A stretch of DNA of 42,538 bases from an uncultured Alphaproteobacteria bacterium (GTDB lineage Bacteria > Pseudomonadota > Alphaproteobacteria > RF32 > CAG-239): positions 1 through 42,538 of the forward strand of contig CANPYJ010000011.1 in the NCBI GenBank assembly GCA_947588275.1, written 5' to 3'. Of the stretch, positions 1 to 8,832 are shown one piece after another; within the stretch, counting starts at the first letter, position 1; the number at the start of each line of letters is the position of its first letter. Below the pieces are notes generated by a model that had not been told where the DNA came from, ran no database searches, and saw only the letters and a list, made by a program, of their open reading frames with translations. The translations under genes and the position numbers were made by a program.

Positions 1-303
1 TACGGTTTTATCATCGGACAGACAAAAGAAGTGTTTGTTTCCCGCGTTAACCATCTGGTTAATCCGGCGCCGGAAACATTTGAGGTTCAGTTGGAAAACT
101 GTCGGACAAGGCTTGTCTGCCGACAAGAAAAACATTCTGATCCGCTGAATCGAGTCGACGGGCTTCTGCCTGAGGTAGTCGTCAGCGCACTTAAACTCAT
201 CAAACGCGACAATACGGCTACGGTCTATCACCTTCCCGCCGGTTCCAAAAATCAGTGGAACTATTTGAGTGACATCGTCCAAAAGTTTGAAAAACTTTAC
301 TGA
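1..303 (+). CDS. C-terminal part of an unknown protein (5' end outside window)
   Basis: The frame is open from the first base of the window (it begins YGFIIGQTKE) and runs to a TGA at 301-303, so the GTG at 31 is probably internal and the gene starts upstream. About 100 residues are visible. They have no membrane segment, signal or motif that I recognise; the end is a mixed-charge helix-like stretch (IVQKFEKLY). A strong terminator hairpin follows the stop by one base, which supports this as a real gene end. It converges on rsfS. No function is assigned. Confidence 0.6.
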   Translation, partial: YGFIIGQTKEVFVSRVNHLVNPAPETFEVQLENCRTRLVCRQEKHSDPLNRVDGLLPEVVVSALKLIKRDNTATVYHLPAGSKNQWNYLSDIVQKFEKLY

Positions 304-304
304 C

Positions 305-344
305 AAAAATCTCCCTGCCGGATAAAAACCTCAGGGAGATTTTT
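305..344. terminator. Bidirectional intrinsic terminator
   Basis: A perfect 13-bp stem (305-317 with 332-344) encloses a 14-nt loop. The stem carries an A run on its left and a T run on its right, so it can end transcription of the plus-strand gene ending at 303 and of the minus-strand rsfS ending at 359. Confidence 0.9.
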
Positions 345-358
345 TCTGAAAAAATTTT

Positions 359-724
359 TTAGTCGCCGACAGAACGGATTTTGCCGACCGACGCCCACAT
401 TTTCTCTATGCTGTAAAATTCACGCACTTCCGGCTTGAAAATATGAACAATCACATCAAAAGCGTCTATCAGCACCCAATCGGCCTTATCCTCGCCTTCT
501 GATACCGAGCGATGCCCTGCCGCTTTGAGTTTGGCTTGCACCTGTTCGGCCAAAGCCGCCACATGACGCTGCGATGTTCCGCTTGCCACCACCATATAAT
601 TGGCAATAGAAGTTTTGCCCTGCAAATCAACCACCACCACATCGTTGGCTTTGCCGTCGTCCAAAGCCTCGGTTATGATTTTTAAGATTTGTTCCGCCTC
701 GTCTTTCTGCGTTTTTTCAGCCAC
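359..724 (-). CDS. rsfS: Ribosomal silencing factor RsfS (Iojap/YbeB family)
   Basis: RsfS binds ribosomal protein L14 on the 50S subunit and blocks joining to 30S when nutrients are scarce. The 121-residue protein matches the family in length and shows the hallmark central block: a DVVVVDL strand, IANYMVVASGTSQRHV (around residues 42-57) and DWVLIDAFDVIVHIF, followed by a REFYSIEKMW tail. The start is GTG at 724-722, preceded by AGGAGA at a good distance; no ATG fits as well. It lies 18 bases downstream of obgE on the same strand and is probably cotranscribed with the rplU-rpmA-obgE group. In many alphaproteobacteria proB, proA and nadD sit between obgE and rsfS; they are absent here. Confidence 0.95.
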   Translation of the reverse strand: MAEKTQKDEAEQILKIITEALDDGKANDVVVVDLQGKTSIANYMVVASGTSQRHVAALAEQVQAKLKAAGHRSVSEGEDKADWVLIDAFDVIVHIFKPEVREFYSIEKMWASVGKIRSVGD

Positions 725-742
725 TTATTTCTCTCCTTTGGT

Positions 743-1822
<1,080 letters not shown>

Positions 1823-1867
1823 TTATTTGCGTTTCGACTTAAGATAGTTTGCTCCGATGAAAAGTAA

Positions 1868-1887
1868 AGGGGTGTCTCAGCACCCCT
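1868..1887 (-). terminator. Hairpin between rpmA and obgE (attenuator or weak terminator)
   Basis: A 7-bp GC-rich stem (1868-1874 with 1881-1887) has a 6-nt loop. On the minus strand it is followed by only a broken T run, so it may reduce rather than end transcription into obgE. Ribosomal protein genes are often expressed above obgE, which fits a partial block. Confidence 0.45.
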
Positions 1888-1914
1888 CTAAATCCCGAAT
1901 ACAGCGGCGTCTCG

Positions 1915-2169
1915 TTATTCGCAAACAACCGAAATGACGGTCTTGTCACCGGCTTTTTTGCTGAAGACGACTTTGCCTTCGGCCACGGCATAAAGGGTGT
2001 GATCTTTGCCCATGCCGACGTTGGCGCCCGGATAATACTGCGTGCCGCGCTGGCGCACAATGATATTGCCGGGGATAACGCTTTGCCCGCCGGATTTCTT
2101 CAAGCCGAGACGACGTCCTATAGAATCGCGTCCGTTGCTGGAACTACCGCCTGATTTTTTATGTGCCAT
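1915..2169 (-). CDS. rpmA: 50S ribosomal protein L27
   Basis: L27 sits near the peptidyl transferase centre; its N-terminal arm reaches the tRNA ends. The 84 residues match the family length and start [16 protein letters not shown], followed by [15 protein letters not shown] and [13 protein letters not shown], all typical. It has no cleavable N-terminal extension of the Firmicutes type. It starts 2 bases after the rplU stop, so the two are translated from one message. Confidence 0.98.
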   Translation of the reverse strand: MAHKKSGGSSSNGRDSIGRRLGLKKSGGQSVIPGNIIVRQRGTQYYPGANVGMGKDHTLYAVAEGKVVFSKKAGDKTVISVVCE

Positions 2170-2171
2170 AA

Positions 2172-2588
2172 TTAATTCTCCTTAGCCTTTTTGGTTGTCG
2201 CTTTGGCTTTGGTCTCGGTTTTGGCTTTGGCAGCCGGAGCTTCAGCCTGCGGTTTTGCAGACGTTGCCGGAGCAGCCTTGGTTTCGCCCTTGAGACCAAG
2301 ATCGGTAATCTTTACCAACGTAATATACTGTCTGTGACCGTTTTTGCGACGATAATTCTGTCTGCGTTTTTTCTTGAAAACGATAATTTTGGCATCGCGC
2401 GCCTGTTTCAGGATTTCACCCTTAACGACAGCGCCGGCGACCAGCGGAGTGCCGATGGTATCGCCCAAAGCCAAAACCTCGTCAAAAACAACCTTTTTTC
2501 CTTCTTCGCCGGCGAGCTTCTCAACCTTAAGCACATCGCCTTTGGCGACTCTGTACTGCTTTCCGCCGGTTTTAATAACTGCGTACAT
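2172..2588 (-). CDS. rplU: 50S ribosomal protein L21
   Basis: Binds 23S rRNA in the large subunit. The family start [14 protein letters not shown] lies at 2588, with an AAGGTG ribosome site 6-8 bases upstream; the reading frame extends further upstream but that part runs through the promoter and is not coding. The core ends near residue 103 ([11 protein letters not shown]). An Ala/Lys-rich tail of about 30 residues follows, which is common in alphaproteobacterial L21. First gene of the rplU-rpmA-obgE-rsfS group, under a strong promoter. Confidence 0.97.
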   Translation of the reverse strand: MYAVIKTGGKQYRVAKGDVLKVEKLAGEEGKKVVFDEVLALGDTIGTPLVAGAVVKGEILKQARDAKIIVFKKKRRQNYRRKNGHRQYITLVKITDLGLKGETKAAPATSAKPQAEAPAAKAKTETKAKATTKKAKEN

Positions 2589-2631
2589 TATTTTCACCTT
2601 CATTTTATTTGAACATAAAGCGTTGCTTTGC

Positions 2632-2659
2632 ACTATACATAAGTTTTCGGCTCTGTCAA
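2632..2659 (-). promoter_or_regulatory. Sigma-70 promoter of rplU
   Basis: On the minus strand a perfect TTGACA (2659-2654) is followed after 16 bases by TATAGT (2637-2632). The predicted start near 2625 leaves a leader of about 37 bases before the rplU ATG. It lies between the nuclease-like gene and rplU. Confidence 0.8.
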
Positions 2660-2679
2660 GTGCGAATCTCAATAAAAAA

Positions 2680-3150
2680 TTAATTTTTGTGTTTTTTGCG
2701 CTGCAACGCCCTATACAGCTCCGGTTTCATAAATTTGCCCTGCCATATTCCACGTTTGGCGGCGCGGGCTTCGCGCTCATCTTCGACATAATCTTCGGTA
2801 TATCGGGTATAGGCCACGGCCCAGCCGCTGCGAACCATCTGCCGATTGATTTCCACCCCGCCGGAATAACAAACGGCAACTCCGCGCCGATAGCGGTCAA
2901 TTTCCAGCGTGCGGCAGGACGTGTCTTCGCCGGCCAACGCTTTCAGCGCCTGATATGCCGCATCGCCGCAATGATATTTCCGGCCTTCCGCCGTGTGGCA
3001 ATATTGATGGTATTCCGGCGCATCTATGCCCTCCAGACGGATCTCTGCCCCGTCCAAGCGCAAACTGTCGCCGTCAATCACCTTGACGCGCGCCGCCGTC
3101 AGAAACAATACCGAAAGCAGCAAAAGCGCCGCATTTTCCGCCTTTATCAA
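2680..3150 (-). CDS. Secreted thermonuclease-like (SNase-fold) protein
   Basis: Staphylococcal-nuclease-fold proteins cut nucleic acids using Ca2+, two arginines and a glutamate. The 156 residues begin with a hydrophobic segment (about 7-20) that could export or anchor the protein. The catalytic set is complete: R38, D43 and E46 in [10 protein letters not shown], and R89 in DRYRRG (equivalent to SNase R87). Three cysteines near residues 51, 61 and 79 may form a disulfide. The start is TTG at 3150, chosen because a GGGAGAG site sits 7 bases upstream and no internal Met precedes the domain. A second SNase-like protein lies at 8833-9801. The substrate is unknown. Confidence 0.85.
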   Translation of the reverse strand: MIKAENAALLLLSVLFLTAARVKVIDGDSLRLDGAEIRLEGIDAPEYHQYCHTAEGRKYHCGDAAYQALKALAGEDTSCRTLEIDRYRRGVAVCYSGGVEINRQMVRSGWAVAYTRYTEDYVEDEREARAAKRGIWQGKFMKPELYRALQRKKHKN

Positions 3151-3203
3151 GCCAGTTCTCTCCCGCTTGCAAAATATATTGAATAAGTGACAAAAAAACT
3201 TTG

Positions 3204-3232
3204 TTGTTTGCCATTCTTTGTCTTAATATAAA
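3204..3232 (+). promoter_or_regulatory. Possible promoter of the lipoprotein gene at 3260
   Basis: TTGTTT and TATAAA separated by 17 bases lie in an AT-rich divergent region. Another TATAAT is present at 3234-3239, so the exact -10 is uncertain. Confidence 0.35.
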
Positions 3233-3259
3233 TTATAATTTTTTGCAAAAGGTTTAATA

Positions 3260-4138
3260 ATGTCTACTAAATTTTCTTCTGCATTACTGTTGCTCGGCAC
3301 GGTTTTGACGGTTAGCGGCTGCCAGTATTTTAAGGGGCGGAACGTTATTGACGTTTTTCGCGACCCGTTTTCAGAAAAAGGTTTTGCGTCGCAGAACGTA
3401 ACCGTTGATCCGGTTCCCTTGCGGACGCCCAGCTCCATCGTCATCTGCCGCTCGCATCAATGCGCACCCGCCAAGTTGTCGATGAGCAAAGAATATGTCT
3501 TTAACAGCCTTTTGCATTTGTTTGACAACAACAATTACCAAAAAGCTCTGATTTGTCAGGCGGATGCCGCCGCCCACACTTGTCTGGAAAACTACATTAC
3601 GCTGCCGATGACTGTCGGGATTACGCCGACCAACGCTTATATCGACAGCGTTCGGATTGCCGACGTGGTTATCGGCAAATCCGCTTCGAGAATCAACCTT
3701 TTGCTTGATTACAATCTGACTTACGGCGGACAGTTTCCGGAATGCACTCCGGCCAAATCCATCCTGTTTGCCAAAAACGTAAACCATATTCTGATTGAAG
3801 ATGCGGGATATAGCTGCAAAATGACGTCAATCGGCCAAACCACCGTCAAAACGGTGTTTGCCATCGATTATGTCGATTTGGATTACGGCTATATCGGCGG
3901 CTACTATTCCATCGGCCTGTCCGGTCCGGCTTACGGCGGAAACAGCGGTTATATGATGCTGCGTCTGCCTCAAAACGCCTATCCGCTGGCTCCGGAGCTG
4001 CAAGCCCCTAAAAACCAGTCCGCTAATACAAAGCCCGGTGTCGCAGCCTATGGTTCTTCAGCCGGCGACGGTGACGGCCAAAGCGAAAGTTCGGCGGCCG
4101 GTTCCGGCAACGTTCAGGTCTTTCCGCTTAAGAAATAA
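3260..4138 (+). CDS. Lipoprotein of unknown function
   Basis: A lipoprotein signal is clear: a short charged start, a hydrophobic stretch, then the lipobox VSGC with the modified cysteine at residue 21. The 292-residue protein has five or six further cysteines, several close to aromatic residues, and a Gly/Tyr-rich section around 213-235. The last 45 residues are a Ser/Gly/Ala low-complexity tail. It stands alone between divergent and convergent minus-strand genes and ends in its own terminator. I recognise no family. It is probably anchored in the inner leaflet of the outer membrane. Confidence 0.85.
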   Translation: MSTKFSSALLLLGTVLTVSGCQYFKGRNVIDVFRDPFSEKGFASQNVTVDPVPLRTPSSIVICRSHQCAPAKLSMSKEYVFNSLLHLFDNNNYQKALICQADAAAHTCLENYITLPMTVGITPTNAYIDSVRIADVVIGKSASRINLLLDYNLTYGGQFPECTPAKSILFAKNVNHILIEDAGYSCKMTSIGQTTVKTVFAIDYVDLDYGYIGGYYSIGLSGPAYGGNSGYMMLRLPQNAYPLAPELQAPKNQSANTKPGVAAYGSSAGDGDGQSESSAAGSGNVQVFPLKK

Positions 4139-4140
4139 TC

Positions 4141-4171
4141 AAAAAAAACTGTGCTTAACGCACAGTTTTTT
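4141..4171. terminator. Bidirectional intrinsic terminator
   Basis: A 13-bp stem (4141-4153 with 4159-4171) has a 5-nt loop and A and T runs on either side. It serves the lipoprotein gene (plus) and cvpA (minus), which converge here. Confidence 0.9.
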
Positions 4172-4188
4172 TGAGAAAAGAGACGCTC

Positions 4189-4884
4189 TTATTCGACGTT
4201 TTCAATCAATCGATCAAGATTGTCGCGCTCCGACTCCCGATATCCCTTGAAATTTTCTTTAATTTCAACCTTGGCGGCGGATTTTTTGATTCGCGGCTGC
4301 GCCAGCTTTTCAAACAGCTCGTCCGCATCGGAATCCCTGGCTTTTTCGTTCTGCTCCGAATCTTGGTTGGCCGCCTGCGCACGCTCCTTGATAAGCTGCA
4401 CCGTCTCGGCCGGAATAAGCTCCTCAATCGGCTGGGCGAATCGCCCGGCCAGACGAAAATATTTTGACTCGGTCAAAACCTCAGACTGACGGTCGACCGG
4501 TATCATCCAGCTGACCAGAATATTGAACAATACTACCAGTAAAAAAGCCCTTACAATGCCAAAAAACAGCCCCAAAAGCCTGTCCATGCCGTTGAGCTTG
4601 CTGGTGCGAATTTTGCCGACAATTCCCGAAGTGGCATATATCCAGACAACAAAAAACAAAATCATAATGCTCAGCGCGGCACAAATTCCGGCCACCATAC
4701 CGCTGGCAATGTATTCTTTGGCAAAGGGCATGACTACCGGCAGCAGATAAATCACCGCCATGGTTGCCAGAACCCAGCCGATGATTGAGAGAACTTCTTT
4801 GACTAATCCGCGCGACCACGCAATCAACGCCGAAACCGCAACCACAATCAAAATCACAAAATCAAGATTATTCAGACTTTGCAT
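4189..4884 (-). CDS. cvpA: CvpA family membrane protein
   Basis: CvpA was named for colicin V production in E. coli and has since been tied to envelope and bile-salt tolerance; its molecular role is unclear. The 231-residue protein has four membrane segments in the first 130 residues, with the family-typical WSRGLVKEVLSIIGWV and the motif LNGMDRLLGLFFGIVRAFL. A charged cytoplasmic tail of about 90 residues follows. The start is taken at 4884 (MQSLNN) because AAGGA lies 8 bases upstream; for the ATG at 4893 this site would touch the start codon. It follows radA by 14 bases and probably shares its transcript. Confidence 0.88.
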   Translation of the reverse strand: MQSLNNLDFVILIVVAVSALIAWSRGLVKEVLSIIGWVLATMAVIYLLPVVMPFAKEYIASGMVAGICAALSIMILFFVVWIYATSGIVGKIRTSKLNGMDRLLGLFFGIVRAFLLVVLFNILVSWMIPVDRQSEVLTESKYFRLAGRFAQPIEELIPAETVQLIKERAQAANQDSEQNEKARDSDADELFEKLAQPRIKKSAAKVEIKENFKGYRESERDNLDRLIENVE

Positions 4885-4898
4885 CAAATACATCCTTG

Positions 4899-6272
4899 TC
4901 AGTTAAACCAATTTATCAGTCTTTGGACATTGCCGATCTCGTACAAATTTATATCAACCCGCGTTTTCTTTTCCTTGGCATGCGTCGGAGGAATAATCGC
5001 GCTGGCAAAACCGAGTTTTTGGGCTTCCTTAAGTCTCAGCGAAGGCTGCGCCACCGAACGAATCTCACCCGACAAGCCAATCTCGCCGAAAATAACCATG
5101 TCTGCCGGCAGCGGCTTGTTGGTCAAAGACGAGATGACGGCCATGGCCACCGCCAAATCAGCTGCCGGCTCCGAGATGCGCAGCCCGCCGGCGATGTTAA
5201 GATATATGTCCTGCGAACTCAGATTCATTCCACAACGCGCTTCCAGCACTGCCAACACCATCGACAACCGATTGGCATCCCATCCCACGACCGCGCGGCG
5301 CGGGCTGGCATATCCGGTGGGGCTGACCAGCGCCTGAATTTCCACCAAAACCGGACGCGATCCCTCAATGCCGGCAAACACACAGGAACCCGATATATTG
5401 CCCTGACGTTCGGCCAAGAACAATGCCGATGGGTTTTCGACCTCGACCAAGCCTTGATCCTGCATTTCAAAAACGCCTATCTCGTCGGTGGCTCCATAGC
5501 GGTTCTTTACTGCGCGCAATATGCGAAAATGATGACCGCGTTCGCCTTCAAAATACAACACCGTATCAACCATATGCTCCAAAACGCGCGGTCCGGCAAT
5601 GGCGCCCTGTTTGGTGACATGACCAACCAAAAACAGCGTAAATCCTTTACGCTTGGCAAGCTTGATAAGCTCGTACGAGCAGGCGCGAACCTGGGTTACG
5701 CTGCCCGGAGTTGATTCCACATCCTCAAGGTACATGGTTTGGATAGAATCGATGACCACCGCCGCCGCGGAAGCTTTTTCCAACGTTGCGACAATATCTT
5801 TGATATCGGTTGAGCTTGCCAGTTTGACCGGCGACTGTTCAAGCTGCAAGCGCTTGGCACGCAGCCGAACCTGATCTATGGCTTCTTCGCCGGAAATGTA
5901 AAAGACGTCTTTGCCCTGAACCGAATCGGCAATCTTGGCGCAAGCCTGCAACAACAGTGTCGATTTGCCAATTCCGGGATCTCCGCCGACCAAGATGACC
6001 GACCCCGGCACCAAACCACCGCCTGACACACGATCCAATTCGCGGATGCCCGTACTCAAGCGATATAGATGCTCCTGTGCGCCGAAAAGAGGGACAAACT
6101 CTATCAAATTGCCCTTGGCACGACGATGATTAAAGTTGGAAAAACCTTCACCGCCGACAACTTCTTCTTCCACCGTATTCCACTCGCCGCAGGCATCGCA
6201 TTTGCCCTGCCATTTGGGATAGACGGCACCGCAGTTTTGGCATACGTATTGTTTGTTGTCTTTTTTGGCCAA
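4899..6272 (-). CDS. radA: DNA repair protein RadA
   Basis: RadA is a hexameric DnaB-like ATPase that drives branch migration of recombination intermediates. The 457 residues show a four-cysteine zinc finger (C11, C14, C25, C28), Walker A GDPGIGKS at 97-104, the VVIDS Walker B near 172-176, and a C-terminal Lon-protease-like domain. The signature loop reads KNRYG at 256-260 instead of the usual KNRFG. The start is TTG at 6272: GGAGG lies 7 bases upstream inside the last mlaF codons and the N-terminus then begins directly before the zinc finger. The ATG at 6374 would overlap mlaF by 100 bases. It is translationally linked to mlaF (2-base gap). Confidence 0.95.
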   Translation of the reverse strand: MAKKDNKQYVCQNCGAVYPKWQGKCDACGEWNTVEEEVVGGEGFSNFNHRRAKGNLIEFVPLFGAQEHLYRLSTGIRELDRVSGGGLVPGSVILVGGDPGIGKSTLLLQACAKIADSVQGKDVFYISGEEAIDQVRLRAKRLQLEQSPVKLASSTDIKDIVATLEKASAAAVVIDSIQTMYLEDVESTPGSVTQVRACSYELIKLAKRKGFTLFLVGHVTKQGAIAGPRVLEHMVDTVLYFEGERGHHFRILRAVKNRYGATDEIGVFEMQDQGLVEVENPSALFLAERQGNISGSCVFAGIEGSRPVLVEIQALVSPTGYASPRRAVVGWDANRLSMVLAVLEARCGMNLSSQDIYLNIAGGLRISEPAADLAVAMAVISSLTNKPLPADMVIFGEIGLSGEIRSVAQPSLRLKEAQKLGFASAIIPPTHAKEKKTRVDINLYEIGNVQRLINWFN

Positions 6273-6274
6273 AC

Positions 6275-7039
6275 CTAAACCTCCACTTTTATCGGCCCGT
6301 CCGAGCAACCGTTGATAAACTGGCAGACATAGGGGTTGTCGGTCTTGTCCATTTCTTTGACCGTGCCCTCCCATACGATTTTGCCTTTATAAAGCATGGC
6401 AATACGGTCGGCAATTTTGCGCGCCGATGTCATGTCATGGGTGATGGACAGCGCCGTCGCGCCAAGCTCTTTGACCGATTTGATAATCAGGTTGTTGATG
6501 ACGTCCGACATGATGGGATCAAGCCCCGTGGTCGGCTCATCAAAAAAGATGATTTCCGGCTTGGAGGCGATTGCGCGCGCCAAACCAACGCGCTTTTGCA
6601 TGCCGCCCGAAAGTTCAGACGGCGACAAGTCGGCCACGTCAGAGGCCAGACCGACCGAACGCAAAACGCGAACGGCTTCGGCTTTGGCCTCTTTTTTGCC
6701 CATGCCGCGATTTTCAATCAGGTCAAAGGCAACATTCTCCCACACCGTCAAACTGTCAAAAAGGGCGCCGCCTTGAAACAGCATGCCCATTTTGGAATGG
6801 AGTTTCTCTTTTTCTTCCTCGTCAATTCCCACAACTTCGCGATTGTCAACCAGAATAGACCCGCTCTCCGGCGTTATCAGACCTTGAATACACTTTATCA
6901 GCACCGATTTTCCGGTTCCGGAGCCGCCGATGACGACCAAAGATTCGCCTTTGGCGATTTCAAGATTGACGCCCGAAAGCACAATCTTCCGCCCAAACGC
7001 TTTATGAAGGTTTTTGATTTTGATTTTTGTATCAGCCAT
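6275..7039 (-). CDS. mlaF: ABC transporter ATP-binding protein, MlaF type
   Basis: ATPase of the Mla-type phospholipid transporter, which moves lipids between inner and outer membranes. Over 254 residues it shows Walker A GGSGTGKS (38-45), the Q-loop FQGGALFDSLTVWENV typical of MlaF, signature LSGGMQKRV, Walker B IIFFDEPTTGLDP and the switch ITHDM. It lies 18 bases downstream of mlaE. The substrate-binding MlaD and periplasmic MlaC genes are not in this window, so the complex must be completed from elsewhere. Confidence 0.93.
   Translation of the reverse strand: MADTKIKIKNLHKAFGRKIVLSGVNLEIAKGESLVVIGGSGTGKSVLIKCIQGLITPESGSILVDNREVVGIDEEEKEKLHSKMGMLFQGGALFDSLTVWENVAFDLIENRGMGKKEAKAEAVRVLRSVGLASDVADLSPSELSGGMQKRVGLARAIASKPEIIFFDEPTTGLDPIMSDVINNLIIKSVKELGATALSITHDMTSARKIADRIAMLYKGKIVWEGTVKEMDKTDNPYVCQFINGCSDGPIKVEV
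6280..6284 (-). promoter_or_regulatory. Ribosome binding site that sets the radA TTG start
   Basis: GGAGG on the minus strand lies within the last codons of mlaF, 7 bases before the TTG at 6272. This decides the radA start and suggests translational coupling with mlaF. Confidence 0.75.
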
Positions 7040-7057
7040 TGATTTTGCTCCATAAAA

Positions 7058-7849
7058 CTATTTTGAGAAAAACAGTTCGGTAATGATGTAGTTGAAGATA
7101 AGGATGAGAATCGAGGCCGAAACCACCGCGTTGGTCGTGGCCGCGCCGACACCCTGCGCGCCGCCCTTGGATTTGTAGCCGTTGTAGCAGCCCATAATTG
7201 AGATGATAAACCCGAAAACCGCAGCCTTAACCACACCTGTCGTAATGTCTATGGCCTGCAAATCCTGTAAGGTGGAGTTGATGTAGTTGGCCGGATTGAA
7301 ACCCAGTTTGTAGACGCCGACGACATAGCCGCCGAAGATACCGATGACATCACCCAAAAGCACCAAAAGCGGCATAACAATCAGACCCGCCCAAACTCTC
7401 GGCACCACCAGATATTTGAACGGATTGGTCGACAACGTAACCAGTGCATCAATCTGCTCGGTTACCCGCATGGTACCAATCTCGGCGGCCATGGCTGCAC
7501 CGATGCGGCCGGCGACCATCAGCGCCGACAATACCGGCGCCAGCTCACGCGTAACCGAAATGAGCACGACAGAAGCCACCGCGCCTTCGGCGCCAAAGCG
7601 CATAAAACCCGAGTAGCTTTGCAAGGCAATCACCATGCCGGCAAAAATGGTTGTCAGTCCCACCACCGGCAGGGAGTAGAAACCCATGTCCACGACTTGC
7701 CGCCATAAATTGCGCCAATAAATCGGCATGGTAAAGCAGTTGTAAACCGCCTGCGCCACAAACAGCGAAAATTCGCCCAAGCGGAAAAAGAACTTGACCA
7801 GCGGCTGTCCCTGACGCCGTAAAAAGTTTTCAATGGAATTTAAGAACAT
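7058..7849 (-). CDS. mlaE: ABC transporter permease, MlaE family
   Basis: Membrane subunit partner of MlaF in phospholipid trafficking. The 263-residue protein has five or six membrane segments and the MlaE hallmarks VTRELAPVLSALMVAGRIGAA and MRVTEQIDAL in the middle. The start is set at the ATG at 7849 (MFLNSIENF), where homologues begin; the frame continues to a TTG at 7915 without a ribosome site. It is first of mlaE-mlaF-radA-cvpA on the minus strand and is separated from hprK by about 84 bases. Confidence 0.92.
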   Translation of the reverse strand: MFLNSIENFLRRQGQPLVKFFFRLGEFSLFVAQAVYNCFTMPIYWRNLWRQVVDMGFYSLPVVGLTTIFAGMVIALQSYSGFMRFGAEGAVASVVLISVTRELAPVLSALMVAGRIGAAMAAEIGTMRVTEQIDALVTLSTNPFKYLVVPRVWAGLIVMPLLVLLGDVIGIFGGYVVGVYKLGFNPANYINSTLQDLQAIDITTGVVKAAVFGFIISIMGCYNGYKSKGGAQGVGAATTNAVVSASILILIFNYIITELFFSK

Positions 7850-7933
7850 CTTTTTTCTCTCTGTTTTGTTGTCAAAAATTTGTTTTAGTTTAGAACTAAG
7901 ATTGCAAAGAATCAACCGTCAACCCCAAAATCC

Positions 7934-8353
7934 TCACAGCAAAGTCAACGCCGCCACAATTTTGGCCGGCGTCGAAGCTTCTTTGGCATAGAGCGTTACC
8001 TGCGGAACTTCCACACCGCCGAACTCAAAGCTGTCGGCCGCCGGCAGGCGGTCAATTTCTTCCCGATTGTTGGCCAACCGTACAGACATGTCAATCACGG
8101 CAGAATTTGCGGCTTTGAGGTTTATTATGCCGATTCCGCGTACTTCCAGCTTGTTTTTGAGCAATGTCGGCGCGGCGGCGACGATTTTGCCGCGACAGAC
8201 TTTCAGGTTTACGCGGTCATCGGCAATCAGTTTAGCCTTGTGCTCCACAATCAAACGCAGGCTCAAGTCCGATTTGCCGCTGCCTGAAGCGCCGAAAATC
8301 AATATGCCTTTTTTGCCAAGTTTAACGGCCGAAGCATGCAGATTTGCATTCAT
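7934..8353 (-). CDS. hprK: HPr kinase/phosphorylase, short alphaproteobacterial type
   Basis: The kinase phosphorylates a serine of HPr-like proteins in PTS regulation. The 139 residues comprise only the C-terminal catalytic domain: Walker A GASGSGKS at 21-28, the LIADDRV strand and the family signature LEVRGIGIINL. The absence of the N-terminal domain is normal for alphaproteobacteria. The start ATG at 8353 overlaps the tsaE stop as ATGA and has GGAG 9 bases upstream. In many relatives hprK sits with the chvI/chvG two-component genes; here it is coupled to tsaE. The PTS-Ntr enzyme I gene ptsP lies at 26508-28772. Confidence 0.92.
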   Translation of the reverse strand: MNANLHASAVKLGKKGILIFGASGSGKSDLSLRLIVEHKAKLIADDRVNLKVCRGKIVAAAPTLLKNKLEVRGIGIINLKAANSAVIDMSVRLANNREEIDRLPAADSFEFGGVEVPQVTLYAKEASTPAKIVAALTLL

Positions 8354-8820
8354 TGTTTTTTCTCCAGTTCCGCAAGACGCCGCCATTTTTCGGGCGAATC
8401 GCTGCTGATGGTAATTTTGCGGCCGCCGGAGGACAGCGACGCAAAATTAATCCAAATCGCATCGAAGGGAACATAGGGACGCATTTTTTCCGGCCACTCA
8501 ATCAGACAAACCGCCTGATACATCGCATCTTCAATGCCCAGTTCAAAAATCTCTTCCGCCGTTTTCAACCTATACAAATCGAAATGATAAATCTCAAAAT
8601 CGGGCGCCGAATATGTCTGGACAAGCGTAAACGTCGGACTCGGAACTTCCGCCGCCCCACACAGTTGTTGGATAAAAGCCCGCGCCAAAACGCTTTTGCC
8701 CATGCCCAGCGTGCCGCTGAGGGCAAACACGTCGCCCCTCCGGCTCAATCCGGCCAAGCGGCGTCCAAGCTCAGAGGTTGCGGCCTCATCGGGCAATGTA
8801 AATTCCAGCGTCTGTTCCAT
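8350..8820 (-). CDS. tsaE: tRNA threonylcarbamoyladenosine biosynthesis ATPase TsaE
   Basis: TsaE is the ATPase of the TsaBDE complex that makes t6A37 in ANN-decoding tRNAs. The 156 residues carry the P-loop GTLGMGKSVLAR (about 37-48), SPTFTLVQTY, the DLYRL strand and LIEWPEKM, all typical. It lies 12 bases downstream of the SNase-like gene and overlaps hprK by 4 bases, so tsaE and hprK are probably translationally coupled. Confidence 0.94.
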   Translation of the reverse strand: MEQTLEFTLPDEAATSELGRRLAGLSRRGDVFALSGTLGMGKSVLARAFIQQLCGAAEVPSPTFTLVQTYSAPDFEIYHFDLYRLKTAEEIFELGIEDAMYQAVCLIEWPEKMRPYVPFDAIWINFASLSSGGRKITISSDSPEKWRRLAELEKKQ

Positions 8821-8832
8821 TATGACCCCGCC

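Noticed and set aside
6273..6374. ATG start of radA inside mlaF
   Set aside because: It would add 34 residues unlike any RadA and lacks a ribosome site; the TTG at 6272 has GGAGG and starts right before the zinc finger.
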